A DNA stretch of 64,000 bases from Diphasiastrum complanatum (taxonomy: Eukaryota > Streptophyta > Lycopodiopsida > Lycopodiales > Lycopodiaceae). Within the stretch, counting starts at the first letter, position 1. Each line of letters begins with the position of its first letter. The notes under the pieces were generated by a model. The model was not told the origin of the DNA. It ran no database searches and worked only from the letters and a program-made list of their open reading frames with translations. This document shows positions 39,663 through 53,200 of this stretch, piece after piece. A program made the position numbers and the translations under genes. The DNA is taken from the NCBI GenBank assembly GCA_029204225.1, contig CM055095.1, positions 75,531,672 to 75,595,671 of the forward strand, in the 5' to 3' direction.

Positions 39663-42600
39663 CAACGAGCTTTTCTACATTATTCATTGACAAAAGAAAG
39701 AGATGATACGAGTATTTAGAACGGCCAATAGCTGGGCCAAACTTAACAAGAAGTGAACCTAACAATCTAAATGGGCCTCTTGGTCCAAGTTACTAAAAAA
39801 GCATATAGAGAATTGTTCGAGGCTGAATGAGGCACATAATCTGGTCATTAATCTCCAACAATTCTCTTTTTTAATGATGACAAGTTCATAATTTTGCTAA
39901 TTATCCTTTTTCCTTTTTAATGAATCGATTCATCTTGTTTTATGTGCTTCAAGAATTTTCTCGGCTTCATGAATGTACATTGCAAGAAACAAAGTGAGTT
40001 TTCTTCAAGAACATGAGAAAAATATGTATTAAGAACCATTTTTGCATCAACCGTTCTGGAATTTAGGGTGAGGGTTTTTTGGACCTGTTTTTCTCTAAAA
40101 CTTCTTTTCAAATTTGTTTGCTTTTTTGGGGGGGGGGGAACTGTCAAAAATAGCTAAACTATACTAAGAATGTTGTAATTCTAATATGTAATGCTAATCT
40201 AAGCTCCAAAAAACTCCACTTTGAGCTTGAATTGAAGTCAAAACAGTCCTATTAGACTATTGTTGGCCAACTGCCTGTAAGTCTCATATTTTAGATCATA
40301 GGGTTGTCATCCATGGGCCATTACTCATAATCTATGGTGCCTTGTGCAACTAGTTCTTTGTTTTCAAGTTCACAACTCTGTACTTAATGAGGATAGTGAA
40401 AGTTGTCAAACCAGGTAAGCTTCTCATGTAAGCCCTCATTTTGTCAACCCTCTTGGTGTTGGCATTACCACTCAATTTATAAAGTTTGGGGATGCCAAGA
40501 GGACAAAGAATGATTGTATTAACATCTCGAACTTATCTGATTCGTCATTCATGGATTTTGATCTCGTCTCTAAAGTTTTTGAGTAGATAAATCTTTCCAT
40601 CACTCAAAAATGAAAACATGTCGTTTCTATTTACCTCATATTTCTCGTTGCTTTTCTTCACCAAATTTATTGATTGGTCTTTTTTGTCTTCGTGGGTAGC
40701 CTATTTTAGTTTCCTCTTCCCCTGGCCGTTCCTTGCACACTAATAGGTTGTATTATCTGCCATTTACCATCATCCCCTTCCCTTTATGGGTTAGCTTGGT
40801 TAAAGTTTATGTTGAGGTTATTGTTGTGGCTATGTGACAAAATTCAAGGCCTAGCTATGGAGTATCTTAACAACATAGTAAGCACACTATGAAAGCTTCA
40901 GAAAACCAGCTATAGAGTAGTAGACAAAACAAGCAAGAGAGAACTCTTAACTCATTCAAGTTATTTTCTGATGATCAGTTTCTGTAGAAAGGATAAACTA
41001 AAGTAAACAGTCAAAGACAAATTTTTACATACTGTAGAGCAACCTATCCTTATGAGGATGGATGGGTAGCATAACAGTAGGATGTATAAATCTAAAAGCT
41101 TTAAACTATTAGGAAAAGCACTAATTTCTGCAATAAAGAACTGAATTTGGGCAAACTAGATTGTGTGAACTACAATAACAGGCGTAAGAAAGGCCTGGTA
41201 AAGTAACTTAACTTGGTCTATCATTCTTGGTGATAGTTGCCTGCAAATCAAATGTTTGTCATAAAAAAAACACACACACACACACACACACACAACTCTG
41301 AAACAACTAGCTGCGGCCCTCATGGCAGGTTGCCGTGCTCCCCCTGCATTCAAAGCTCTGTGTGTGTGTGTGTGTGTGGCTGTTGGCAGACGTAGGCGCA
41401 CACTAGGATAGCCCGATTTTCATCGGGTTTTGGTGGGCTGAGGGTGCAGACCGAGTCCGGAATATGGAGGAGTATTGGGGGGGGGGGCGCGGGGGTGCAA
41501 ATACAAAGTTTTTTGTTTAGCATGTGAAAAGGGGTGGGGTTAGTGGGGTTTGTTTTTATTTTTTGCATAAATTATGATTTTGTTTATTGGCCTATACACT
41601 TATAAGATTATTGGTGTAATTTTTTCAAAACCACGGGTGCCCGTTCTTCTTAAGAGTAAGAAGGATGGGGGGTTTCTCGTTATGTGAGGACTACAAGGGT
41701 CTAAACAAACTTATCGTAAAAAATAAGTACCCGTTACCTAGGATGGATGATCTCATAGATCGATTGAATGGAGCGAAGTACTTCACGAAAATTGATCTTC
41801 GTACGTGATATCATCAGATTAGGATACATCTGGATGATGTATCTAAGACCATTTTAGGACGAGATTTGGCCATCACGAGTTCCTAGTCCTACCTTTTGGG
41901 TTGACTAATGCTCCAGCAACTTTCCAGCAAAATGATGAATGAATTGTTTTGTCCATATTTGGGGAAGTTAGTAGTGTTTTTAGATGATATTTTGATCTAT
42001 AGCAAAACACTAAAAAAGCGAATTCCTTAGATGGTCCGTGAGCTCAAGTCATTTTTGGGTTTCACTGTATTTTTCCGTAAGTTTGCAAAGGACTATTCTA
42101 AGATTGCCGCACCTCTCAACAATTTGTTGAAGGGGGTGAAAAGTCGAGAAGGAAGGCCAAGCCCTCCCATTAAATGGAATGAAAAATTGGATGAGAGTTT
42201 TCGGAAACTCAAGCTTCTAATTGTCTCAGCTTCGTTTTGAGAAAAGTGGATCAAGATATTCCGTTCGTCATTAATACTGACGCGAGTGATACGACTATTG
42301 GAGCTATTCTCTTACAGGAGGGCCAGCTTGTTGCTTTTGAGAGCAAAAAGTTAATCGATGCGCAAGTCAAAATACAATGCAAGAAAAAGAGCTTTTTGCG
42401 GTGATCCATGCATTGAAATCATGGAGACATTACTTGTATGGTAAAAAGTCCGTGGTTATCACGGATCACCAACCTCTAAAATATTTTTGCAATCAGAATG
42501 ATCTGAGAGGTTGTAAGGCCCGATGGGCAGAACTCATGCAAGAAATTCGACTTTGAAGTGCGATATATTAAAGGCACCACTAATTGGGTGGCTGATGCAC

Positions 42601-44173
42601 TTAGTCGAATTGGTGAAGTTCAGCACAAATTTTTCTCTCCTCAAGAGGTCTTTGTGAGAAAAACCCACATTTTGGACCAATTTGGAAGAGGGTTCTAGTA
42701 GCTACGTTAAGCGAGACTGATTTACATGGTGATCAGCCTGGGAGAAAGAATAAAAAGAGTGTTGATAACTTCTCTATTCGTAATGTATTGTTATTCAGGA
42801 AAGGGAAGGTTTGTGTTCCTGATGTGGATGCTATTAAAAAGAAAATTTTATGAGTGTCATGACTCACCATGTGCGGGGCATCCAGGCATACATCGTACTT
42901 TAGATTTGGTACGAATGGATTTTTATTGACCAAAACTTAAGCCCTTTGTCGAATCTTATGTGGTCAAGTTTGACCAATGCCAGTTGAATAAGGCCGAATG
43001 CCCTAAAGTTGGTGGATTGTGACATCCATTGGATATCCCAGATAAGAGGTGGGATAGTATTTCCATGGATTTCGTGGTTGGATTACCGCCGCGGACGAAT
43101 AAACAAAATGATGCAATTTGGGTAGTGGTCGACCATCTTACCAAATTAGCTACGTTTATACTGGTAAAGATCACCGCGAAGGCTTCTGATTTAGCTCAGA
43201 TTTTTGTCGAGTGTCTGTTTAGGATTTACGGATTACCTAGTGACATTGTGAGCGATCGCGATCTGAGGTTCACCGAACACTTTTGGTCGGCCGTGTTTGC
43301 TAAACTAGTGTCGACACTGAGCTTGAGTTCTTTTGATCATCCCAAGACGGATGGCCAGACGGAAAGGACAAATCAGACGATGGAACAAATGCTTCGAGCA
43401 TATTTTTCCCGATGACAATCTCATTGGGAGAAGTGTTTGCCCTTGATTGAGTTTGCCTATAATAGTAGTAAGTGTTAGAAATAATAAATGATAATGTTAG
43501 TTTCCCATAGGTTGCTTTGACCCAAAAGGTCGAGACTTGTGTAACCATGGGTTATGTTTATTATTTAGACCATGTTAAGTTAGTTTTAGCTAAGTTGGAC
43601 CCAATTATGGTCTAGTAATAACTCGTGGGTAAAGTCTAATTATGTTAAGGGGCCCTATCTTGGCTTTTGGAAGTGCCCTATAATTAGTAGGTTCTAGAAC
43701 TTAGGGTTTGGAAGAGTCTAGGCCCTTGGAAGGCCTATTTATATGTACTCATTGTTCATTTGTAATTCATTCCCTTTCAAGCATTGCTACTACTTTCTCT
43801 CTCCTATAGGGTGCCTAACCCTCTCTCTCTTCTTCTTCGTGTATATGGAGATTGAATGTTAGAAGGATCTTGGCACTTTGATAGTACTGCATTCAAATTA
43901 TCCTAAACCAATATGGCTTGGAAAATATCCACGGGATAAAAATAAAGCCTTGTGTAACCAAAAATTATGCACCCCTCCACCCACCTAAACACCTAGTTCG
44001 CATGCATCAGATTAAGTTTTCTAAAAAAAACTTTACTAGCTTATGCCATGACACCCCCCCCTTTCTTTTCCCTCCCAATTTTCCCTCTCCTCGGGCCAGC
44101 CAAACTCGAGCCACAGCTCGCAGCTATCATTCTGGCCCGTTGCAAGAGAGAGAAATTGCGAGAGAGAGAGGAG

Positions 44174-44221
<48 letters not shown>

Positions 44222-47200
44222 GAGCTATGCCAGGTGAAGAGGGATGGAAGTGCTCCCATCCCTCCACCATTTCCATTCTGTTTGTATGCAGGTTCTTGGC
44301 AGGATGAGGGCGCACAGTAGGGCAGCGGATTTTCTGCTTAAACTTTCGTGTTTTTTTTCTCAGTTTTTCAAACATATTTCTTGCAGGAAGCCATAAGGCA
44401 AATGCATCTGCTATTTTTTGCAGATAGACACAGCCCTACCAGCGATTTTCAGCTCCTTTTGCTCTACTTCCATTATTTACACGCATAAGCAAAGCCTAGA
44501 TTACAGATTTGTAGAGTTTGCAATCATTATGCCTGAGAAACATGGTAGATGCTGCCCAAATTTTCTCAGAAACTAATTCTTGCATGCTACTTCATCTATT
44601 ACAGTGAATAGCACTTGTTTATGAACCAAACCACGTCAAACAATGGCTTTACAGGCTCCAAACCCTGCAATCCCATAGTTAGTTTGCTGGAAAATGAAGC
44701 ATGAACCTGTAACTCCATAATATTCTGCCATGCAAGCCTGTAAATTGCCACCAACACTCATAACCAAATGATTAGTGCATTTTTGTTTCTATATCTGCCT
44801 TTTCTCACCGATTAAACACAAAACCGGCTTCCTAAAAAGCAATAGACAGCAATCCAAATACAAGAAAGAACAAGAAGCCTGAAGAGGAAAAGATTCCAGC
44901 ATAACCTCTAAAGAAACCGTTGCTTCAACAAAGTGCCTACAACAAAGTAATTGGCAACAATGGAACTAAAAACAGGATTTCTTCCTAAAAACCAATTCGA
45001 AATGCTAAAAAACCGAACCGAATGTGATCTTGGTAGTGCACTTACCACACAAACGATTGCATTTCGAAAAAGTGATTATAACGGGAAGAATAATCCAAAA
45101 TTTCACCACTTGTTGCTTACTCCACCAAAAGCTCGAGAAAACATTGAGATTCACCCCAGCACTTTCAATGGCAAAAATCCTGCTTAGAATGGCTCTGATA
45201 CCAATATAAAGTCCTACACACAAGATTCTAGTCTAAGCATACCAATCAAAGCAACAACACAAGGGAACGGGTGGTGGATAAACCAGCCCAACCAAACCTA
45301 GATCATACGGATCTAGCCCCCAAGCTATGGATCAATCACAGTCATTGGAAAGAGAAATCACACTAGCAGCATGTAGCGACCAATCACAGAATCAAGCATA
45401 CACTAGTGAGAGCCCAATAGGTATACTTATACCTCCAAGGCCCATGCACCACTAGTAGTGCACTGTGACACCTCACTGGACACCTCTGCAACCTATCTGG
45501 GCCACGTCATCCAGTTCCCTAATGGCTCACTGATAGACCCATACCAACTATACCACCATGTGTTTAGGCCTACAACCATTAATTATGACCATGTACACAT
45601 AAGGGCCCCAATTCCCTTATAGTCACAATTAACTTACAGGTTGATGGTCTACCTGTCCCTAGCGTGGACACGCTACCCAAGACCAGTCATGGGCATGACA
45701 CTGAGACTCCTCAATATGTGTATGTGGTTCATGAAGGTGTTCCCTCCTCTTGTTCCTCCACAGGAGGCGAATGATCCTCTTCAAAGATCATATCTCGATT
45801 TATGATCCTCTTCCTGCTAGTGAGATCATAAAGTCAGTAGGCTTTGCTCTCCTCACTGTATCCCAAGAAATTACATTTTGCTGATTTTGCATCCAACTTC
45901 TTCCTGTCATCCTTGGAAACATGGGCATACGCCGTGCAGCCAAACACTCGCAAAGCGCCCACCTTGGGCTTAATGCCAGTAAATGCCTCTTTTGGACTCT
46001 TTCCACAACCTTGGTTGGACTTCTATTCAAAAGAAATTCCGCTGTGTGCATTGCCTCGCCCCAAAAAGAGTTGGGCAACCCCTTGCCCTTGAGCATGCAC
46101 CTTGCACACTCCACAATAGTTCGGTTCTTTCTCTCGGCTACACCATTTTGCTGAGGGGTATGGGGAGCTATAAGCTGCCTTTTGATTCATTGCTTTTCTA
46201 CCAAAGGTTTGACATGCACAAAGTACTTGAATGCTTCAGATTTTTGTCTCAAGAAATAAATCCAAATTTTGTGTGAGAAGTCATCAATAAAGGTCATAAA
46301 GCAACATGCCCCCCTTGCAGATCTGGCCCCCACAAATTCAAATGCACCAAATCAAGTATACCTGCTGCCCTGGTGGAGATTTCCTTGGAAAATGTTTGTC
46401 TTTGCTACTTTCCCATAGCACAAGCCTCACACACTGAAGAGCTTGGATTAATGACTAGAAGCCCCTCCACCATACGATGCTGGTTCAACACCTGCATACT
46501 TTGTTATCCAAGATGTCCAGACCTCTCGTGCCACAACCTATCTACATCACCTCCTTTTGTTGTATAAGAATGCCGATTAGGGATAGAAGTGTATAATCTG
46601 TATAGATTATCTTCCTGTAATCGTTTGGGCACAACCTTCATATAATCACTCAAATCCAATACAAGACAAGAAGTAGCATCAAATTCTACTTTCGTATTTT
46701 GTTGAGTGATAGCTCCTATTGAAAGTAGGTTTTTAGCAAGTCCTAGTACATATAAGACATTCTTAATGACTTTGACTTCTCCTGATGGAAGCTTTACAGG
46801 AACTGTGTCCTTCCCCTTGACCTTGTGTGTTGAGTTGTCACCTAGGCTCACTTTTTCTCCATCACCAATCCCCACAAAGGTTGATATCAAACCAATCCCT
46901 ACGAGGAGTCATGTGCTTTGAAGCACCTGAGTCAATGTAACAACCACCTGATTTATCTTGTGAGGCCAATGCAATGGAATAGCTCAGCTTGCCTTATGTC
47001 ATTCTGCTGTCTTGCAACGCTCTCTACAACATTTCCTCCTTGCTTCTTTGTGCCCTTCTTTTGCTCTCCAAGCTTCTTCCTGCACTCAAAAGCAAAGTGA
47101 CCATATTTACCACAATAATTGCAACTCCCCTTCCTTCGAGGTGTGGAAGAGGTAGCTGAGGAGGATTGTGCTTTTGACATTTGCAAGTTATCCATTCCTT

Positions 47201-50200
47201 GCTCAAGTGCTTGTGGTGCTCCTTTGTTTTTGCATTTACCTTTCTTGTCCTTGGCTGAATTATGCTTTTTCTTAGAAGCAAAGGCATGCTCTTAGAAATC
47301 CTCCCTCTTGGAGAGATTAACTCTGGTCTTGTAACAAGAGACCATATACCTCTTCATAGAACTAGCCTATAATAGCTTTCAAAAAGATAATAAGATCTTA
47401 TTTGTGATACAATAGGTCAAACTTGCACTCTATGTTCTAACTTCTACTACTACAAATTTGGCGCACGTTCATTTTTGGATGCAAAGAGCATCAACATGGC
47501 ACCCAAAAGATAGTCCATTTACATTTGATAAGGGCTCAAATTGGGGTCCAAACCTGACCTTTTTTGGTTCCAGCTCTCTAAAATGAGAATTCCAAGCATG
47601 TGGCAAATATTTGCATAGGAAGTTTTGAAAAACACAATCAAAAGTTAGCACTTATGCCTAAAATACCAAGTTGCAAATCTGACTCCCTTCTAACACCAAA
47701 ATCGAGTTGCAAAGATAAACAATCAGCACCATCATCTATGCACTAATTTTTGCCTCCTATAGCTCTTGCCCACACTCTCCCTTTTCTAGGAAAAGTGCAT
47801 CCTAAAAAACTTGAAATTGTGTTTTAACTTGATTATTAAGAAAATGAATGAATTTATTAAAAAGAACATTCTCCCATCCATAGATAAGCTTTTAAGCCCA
47901 TTGCCTACTAGTTAGGTTTGAGGGCAATTGGCGCTCATGTGGGCGATCAGTCCACTTGGCCTACCAAGTCTATGCCTACTGACCCAAGAACCATAGAATT
48001 AATGAACCGTCCACGGTTCACCACGGTTCTGAGAACCGTACAGTGAACCGTACGGTTCACAAGTTTTTTTTGCATGGAACCGTGGTGAACCGTACAGTCA
48101 ATTAATTAACTTTTTTTTTGTTTCCCACCCCCAAAAATAGCCCAAAAATGCCAAGAAAAAATCTGTGACACCTGTGAAATCTGGTTCAATCTGTGAAATC
48201 ATTTGTCAAATCAGAGGACCATTTGTGAAATCTGTGTGAAATCTGGTTCAATCTGTGAAATCATTTGTGAAATCAGATGACCATTTGTGAAATCTGTGAA
48301 ATTTATGAAATGAGGACCAAAAATGACTTGGGAGGGGTTTTGGGGGGAAATTGGGAAAAAAAAAATTAATTAATTAACTACAGGAACCATACCACGGTTC
48401 ATGAACCGTGGTACGGTTCCCACCACGGTTCCTAGGACCCACGTTTCTGAGAACCGTGGGTTCTATGCCAAGAACATAGTGTCTTAATGCCATGCCACAT
48501 CCATGCCCACCATATACGTGGCTATAAGACCACAACAGTCACGTGTCGGCTAACCCTAGTCATTGTCCCCCAAATCATGGGTTAACGTGGTCAGCTGTAT
48601 GTTGGTTCTATTGAACTCGCCACACAGCACGTGGCATGCAAGTACACCAGGTTGTGACTGCAATAGGATTTGCCCCAGGTTCCTTTGTGGGGAGTCATCG
48701 ACTGTCTCAAGCTGGTCCTATGACTTTTGGAGGTACCATTCTCGCCAGAATATGTTGGATCCATGACTGGATTCTAACACTCTTTCCCTCAAGAATGTCA
48801 TTGCTCCTTGATGACGAACTCAGGATAGGACGCTTGTAGCTTGGCTTGACTCTCCCATGTCGCTTTGGACAACGGTAGTGGTTTCCAAGCTACCAAAAAC
48901 TCGGGGATCAGGCAATTTCTTAGTCATGAATCCTTGAAACTACCATTGGAAAGGATAGGGTAGTGACCAGAGGCACCAAATAGCTTATCAAATAGATTAT
49001 TGTACTAATTTGGCTCTACTGTGCAAGAAAACTTTTGAAGTCATGTTATTGTTCTATAATTGTAATCTCCACTTTATACACCTTTTCAAATCATTGCTAT
49101 TCACATATGAGATTTGCTACAAGATTCTCGAGATGTGCATGCTTTTATGCATTGTATGTTTATTGTATATTTACTCATGTGCATTTTGTCATATTCATAG
49201 TATAAATTTCCAGATTTTGAGCCACTTGGAAGTTGGAAAAGTTATATATGTGTTCGTCGCGTAGCATTACAAATATGTCGTCACATTCACTACGTGACAA
49301 CATCTTTCTTCATCACTGCTTCATTGTTCATTCTTTTATGCTTCGCTTCTACATGTTAATTTTAGTTTGGTTCATGGTGCTTGTGTCCATCCTTTGACAG
49401 TTCTACTATCGCATGGCATTTTAGAGCATTACTTTGCGGTGTATTTATTATAACTCACTCTACTAATTATTGCTAGAGTCTTGTGATGCTATTGGTTAGC
49501 ACAAGGCACTCACTATTTTCCTCCAGTGGCATTATTGGTTCATCTGGTTGGCAATAGATCCGTTCTTGTGCTGTAGCTTTGTTTTGGCCTTCTTTAGCCG
49601 TGATGTTGGTATTGATATCTTTATTTGGCAAGTCTGGTCCGTGTGACTCACATGGTATTTGTTTATCTAGCTATGGCATTATATAGCTACCACCCATGTT
49701 GTTAGAATCCCCATCGTCGTTCCGGTCATTGCTAAAGCACAATCAGGTGACAAACACCATGTTACCGCCAACCATAGAGGTACTGCCACCTCACCCCCGT
49801 GCACTAGAGCCATAGACCACCATCAAGCAAGCTCCGATCTCCTGTAAGCCATGGTGTCCCATGCCACCATGCCGACCCTCGCCTACCTACATCCTGAGGC
49901 CTAGATAATCGTCTTGACTTGACCACCAGTGGAAGAGCTCTTCATTCTTCAGGAGAGAATAAATGCCAAGCTCATGGAGGTCCACCTCTATATACATAGT
50001 CCAGGTGGGGTCATCTCCACCCTTAAGAGTCATGCTTGACCAACGACATGCGGCAGTTGTGCACATTGATGCGGGTCCATACAACGAGTCACTGCACGCC
50101 AATAAGACATTGACACGTGGCACCCAAAAGACCTGTAGCTCTAGATCAGCATTCCGCCCCATAACTGAGACCGTCACCTCAAGTTTCGTGTTGCGTGCCC

Positions 50201-53200
50201 TTATGGGTACGTAACACATGTACTGCTTTTATTGGCAGTTGTGGTCCACATCTTATAGAGTTTGATAACCATCTTATATTTTCCATGGTGAAGAGCCATC
50301 TCATATTATCCATGATGAAGGGCTCAATATGTTGCAACTTTCTTATCTTTGTGTTAAAGGCATCAACCTCAACATCTTGGTAACATCGTCCTTGTTCCTG
50401 CGATACCTCAACATTTTAATATGCTGCAACAACATTCTTATTGCTGCAGTGTCAGCATTCTTATGTTATGGCATTATCATCCTCATTTATTTGTTTTAAC
50501 ATGTTTTTTTTGAATGTGCCTATATCTTCATGTTTTGTTACATCAACATCTTTAGTTTGCTGCTTCAGCATCTTTATTTCTACAGTCCGTGTTTTCATTT
50601 TTTGCAGCGTAAGCATTTTTGTTATGCCAACATGTGGAGAGTCTTTTGATAAAGGGCCTTCATCTATAATTTGGCAGTTATTGATGCGTTCATCAGTTAT
50701 TGGACCTTTATTCAGCCTCTAGGGCTTGGGGACAGTTGGAGCCTATGAACAGACTTTTGTGCCTCATTATCGGTCATTGATTGATCGCGAAGTAGCTCTT
50801 AACTATGCTGAAATCAATTTAGGAAACTGGTAGTTTATACTCCTTTTTTTAGACATCATTATTTCGCCATAGAGTACCAGTTGTGTTCCGTGTCTGATCT
50901 ATACCCTTTACTGTAATCTCTCTATTGTTAGCATTTTGGATGTTTCGGTCTTAACTAGGTTTGTTGGCTATTACCAACCGTTTTTCTATTCTGAATTTTA
51001 TTGCATTTGAAACTTCTAAGCTTAGTCGCTGGAAAAACTTCAGTTCTATTTATTCCATCACATCATTTCATGACAGATTGACAGTTTCCATCTGAACTTG
51101 TAACTTCAACTATTTTTCATTGCATGAGTATTCAGAGAGGCCTACTGTATTACTTTATCCTTTTTTAGATGCAATATTTAAATTTTGGTCTTTTTAAGTA
51201 TATCAAAGTTCCTTAAAAGAATGCATTCCTGTTTTGCTTCTATACTTGCCTTGCTGATAAAAGTGTGCACATTATTCGTATTCTCTCTCACACACACACA
51301 CACACACACTACACACACACACACACACACATTTACACATCATATATGGATGTGTTTTATTTTATAATTGGAAATATTGCACCATTTTTCAAAAGTCAAC
51401 TGCTGAGATCCTACTCTCTTGGTTTTCCTTTGAAGGTTCTTCAATTGGAGATGAATTGCCATATGATGGAACACGCACTACTAATCTGGACAAATTGGAT
51501 GAGCTTGAAGCTGATGTAGAACAATGTGGAAGTGCACAGAGAGCCTTGTTGACGTTAAAGCAGCAGCATGAGGCAGTTCTGGAAAAACTATTCCTCTCTG
51601 GAATCTCTCTAACACCTAGCCACAACCAAATTATTGGTAGGAGTTCTGCAGACCTCTTGGATTTGTCAGATCAAATTATCCAAAGAATAGAAGTTGCTAG
51701 GTTAGTAACATGTGCTGTCGCAAGAGGTGCTGCAAAAGCTGAAGCAGAAAAGGAGCTAGCATTAATTATTGACAGTAAGAATCGAGAGATTTCAAGACTT
51801 CGGGACAAATTGCATTACTGTGAAACTATTAATCATGAAATGTCGCAGAGGAATCAAGAGTCTATAGGTAAAGGATCTTAATCTTTATTATTTTTGCTTT
51901 ATTATGGTTAGCTTGATTTTTCACGTACAATCACCAGATAGGCACTTTAAATCTGCTCTTTGCTATGTTGCCTCATTTTTAGTTAGTTATCCTCTCACAA
52001 GATGCCATATATAAGTAATCGGAGGACTCCCTTTTCAGGATAATGCTGTGACCAAGATATTTTGTAACAGGCTGGTCATCTCTGGTCATCATTCTCAAAC
52101 CAAAATTTAAGATTTCTCTGTATTGCTGATATTTTTTCCTTTACCGGGGTAGATGATACATCTCACAAACTGTCATTGAGAGTTGCCATTCGTTGGTCTT
52201 TGTATTGCTTGGAAATTTTGAGATTGGTACTTACTATAGGTTTTTGAGCTTCTGCTTGTTTCGGAGTATTCATTTTCATGAGACTATTAATTGGTTGTCT
52301 TTGTATGGTCCTTTTTCTCTAACATATGGGCAAAATGTCAAGTTTTCATGTGGGCAGTTGTGAGTTTGTGCCTTCCTTTCTTCATCAACCCTGGCTGTCA
52401 GTGTGGTTAAAGGATGAAAGTTATTTTGATTTTTTTCTAATGAAGCACCTAAAACCTAGATGCTCAAGCTGCAAATTGTTTCATCCTATTACATTAACTC
52501 ATGCCACCTTTAGTTGGGTTGCTGTATATTTTTTGGGATTAGCCACTGGATTGCTGCATGGCTAGAGCTTTAGCTTATCAATTCATCAGTTTTGTGGTTA
52601 AGCATTGTCACAATGTCTTACTTTTTGTTCTGGTCTTGGTTCTGATGACTCTACCTAAGAGTTTCATAGCAAGGAAGAGTCTTAGGGTTCGGCTTCTCGC
52701 AACATTCTTATTCTATCAGAAATTTGTTTCAAGAACTGGGCCAGTATCACTGTTGATGATAGGTGATCGATTGGAGCAAATGGCATTTATCAGTGAAAAT
52801 GTTAACTTTTAAAATCAGCTTTATTGTGTTGTCATATCACTGCCTTAAACACACATCTGGATTAATTTTGGTAGATAATCAGATTTTTAATATTAGGTTT
52901 GTCCTTTGATGATGTAGTCCTCAAATTGTTTTCACTGTTTCTCCCAGTGCGATTGGTCTTACAATCAGTTGTTAGCTCGTTGGGAAAGTAAAGGGACTTG
53001 CAAGAAGAGTTGGAGCTTTGAGTTTTTTCATACCTGCAAATTTCACAAACAATAACCTCTGCGTTGGTTTTTGAGCTGATTTTGTTTTTGCATTGCCAGA
53101 AATCGCACGGAGGCGGAGACGTGAGCGACAGAGAAGGCTTCGTTTGACAATAGGTGGTCTAGCCATAACAGCATGCTTGAGCATGTCTGCTACAGCTTTG

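Larger units (their letters stand above)
39016..41629 (+). other. Left part of the 12.4-kb intron
   Basis: Starts with the donor GTATGTTTTG. AT-rich and non-coding apart from the (GA)n tract at 39591 and the CA/TG pair at 41271-41378. No LTR or coding domain recognised before 41630. Confidence 0.5.

Noticed and set aside
40124..40140. Poly-G run (and the one near 41480) as a regulatory G-quadruplex
   Set aside because: Single G runs only, without the four spaced runs needed; simple slippage is enough.
45005..45223. 72-residue minus ORF over the PBS
   Set aside because: It overlaps the PBS and leader of a copia element, which is non-coding.
49887..50219. 110-residue minus ORF in the large intron
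   Set aside because: No family features; the GC-richer sequence could be a decayed repeat, but nothing supports a gene.
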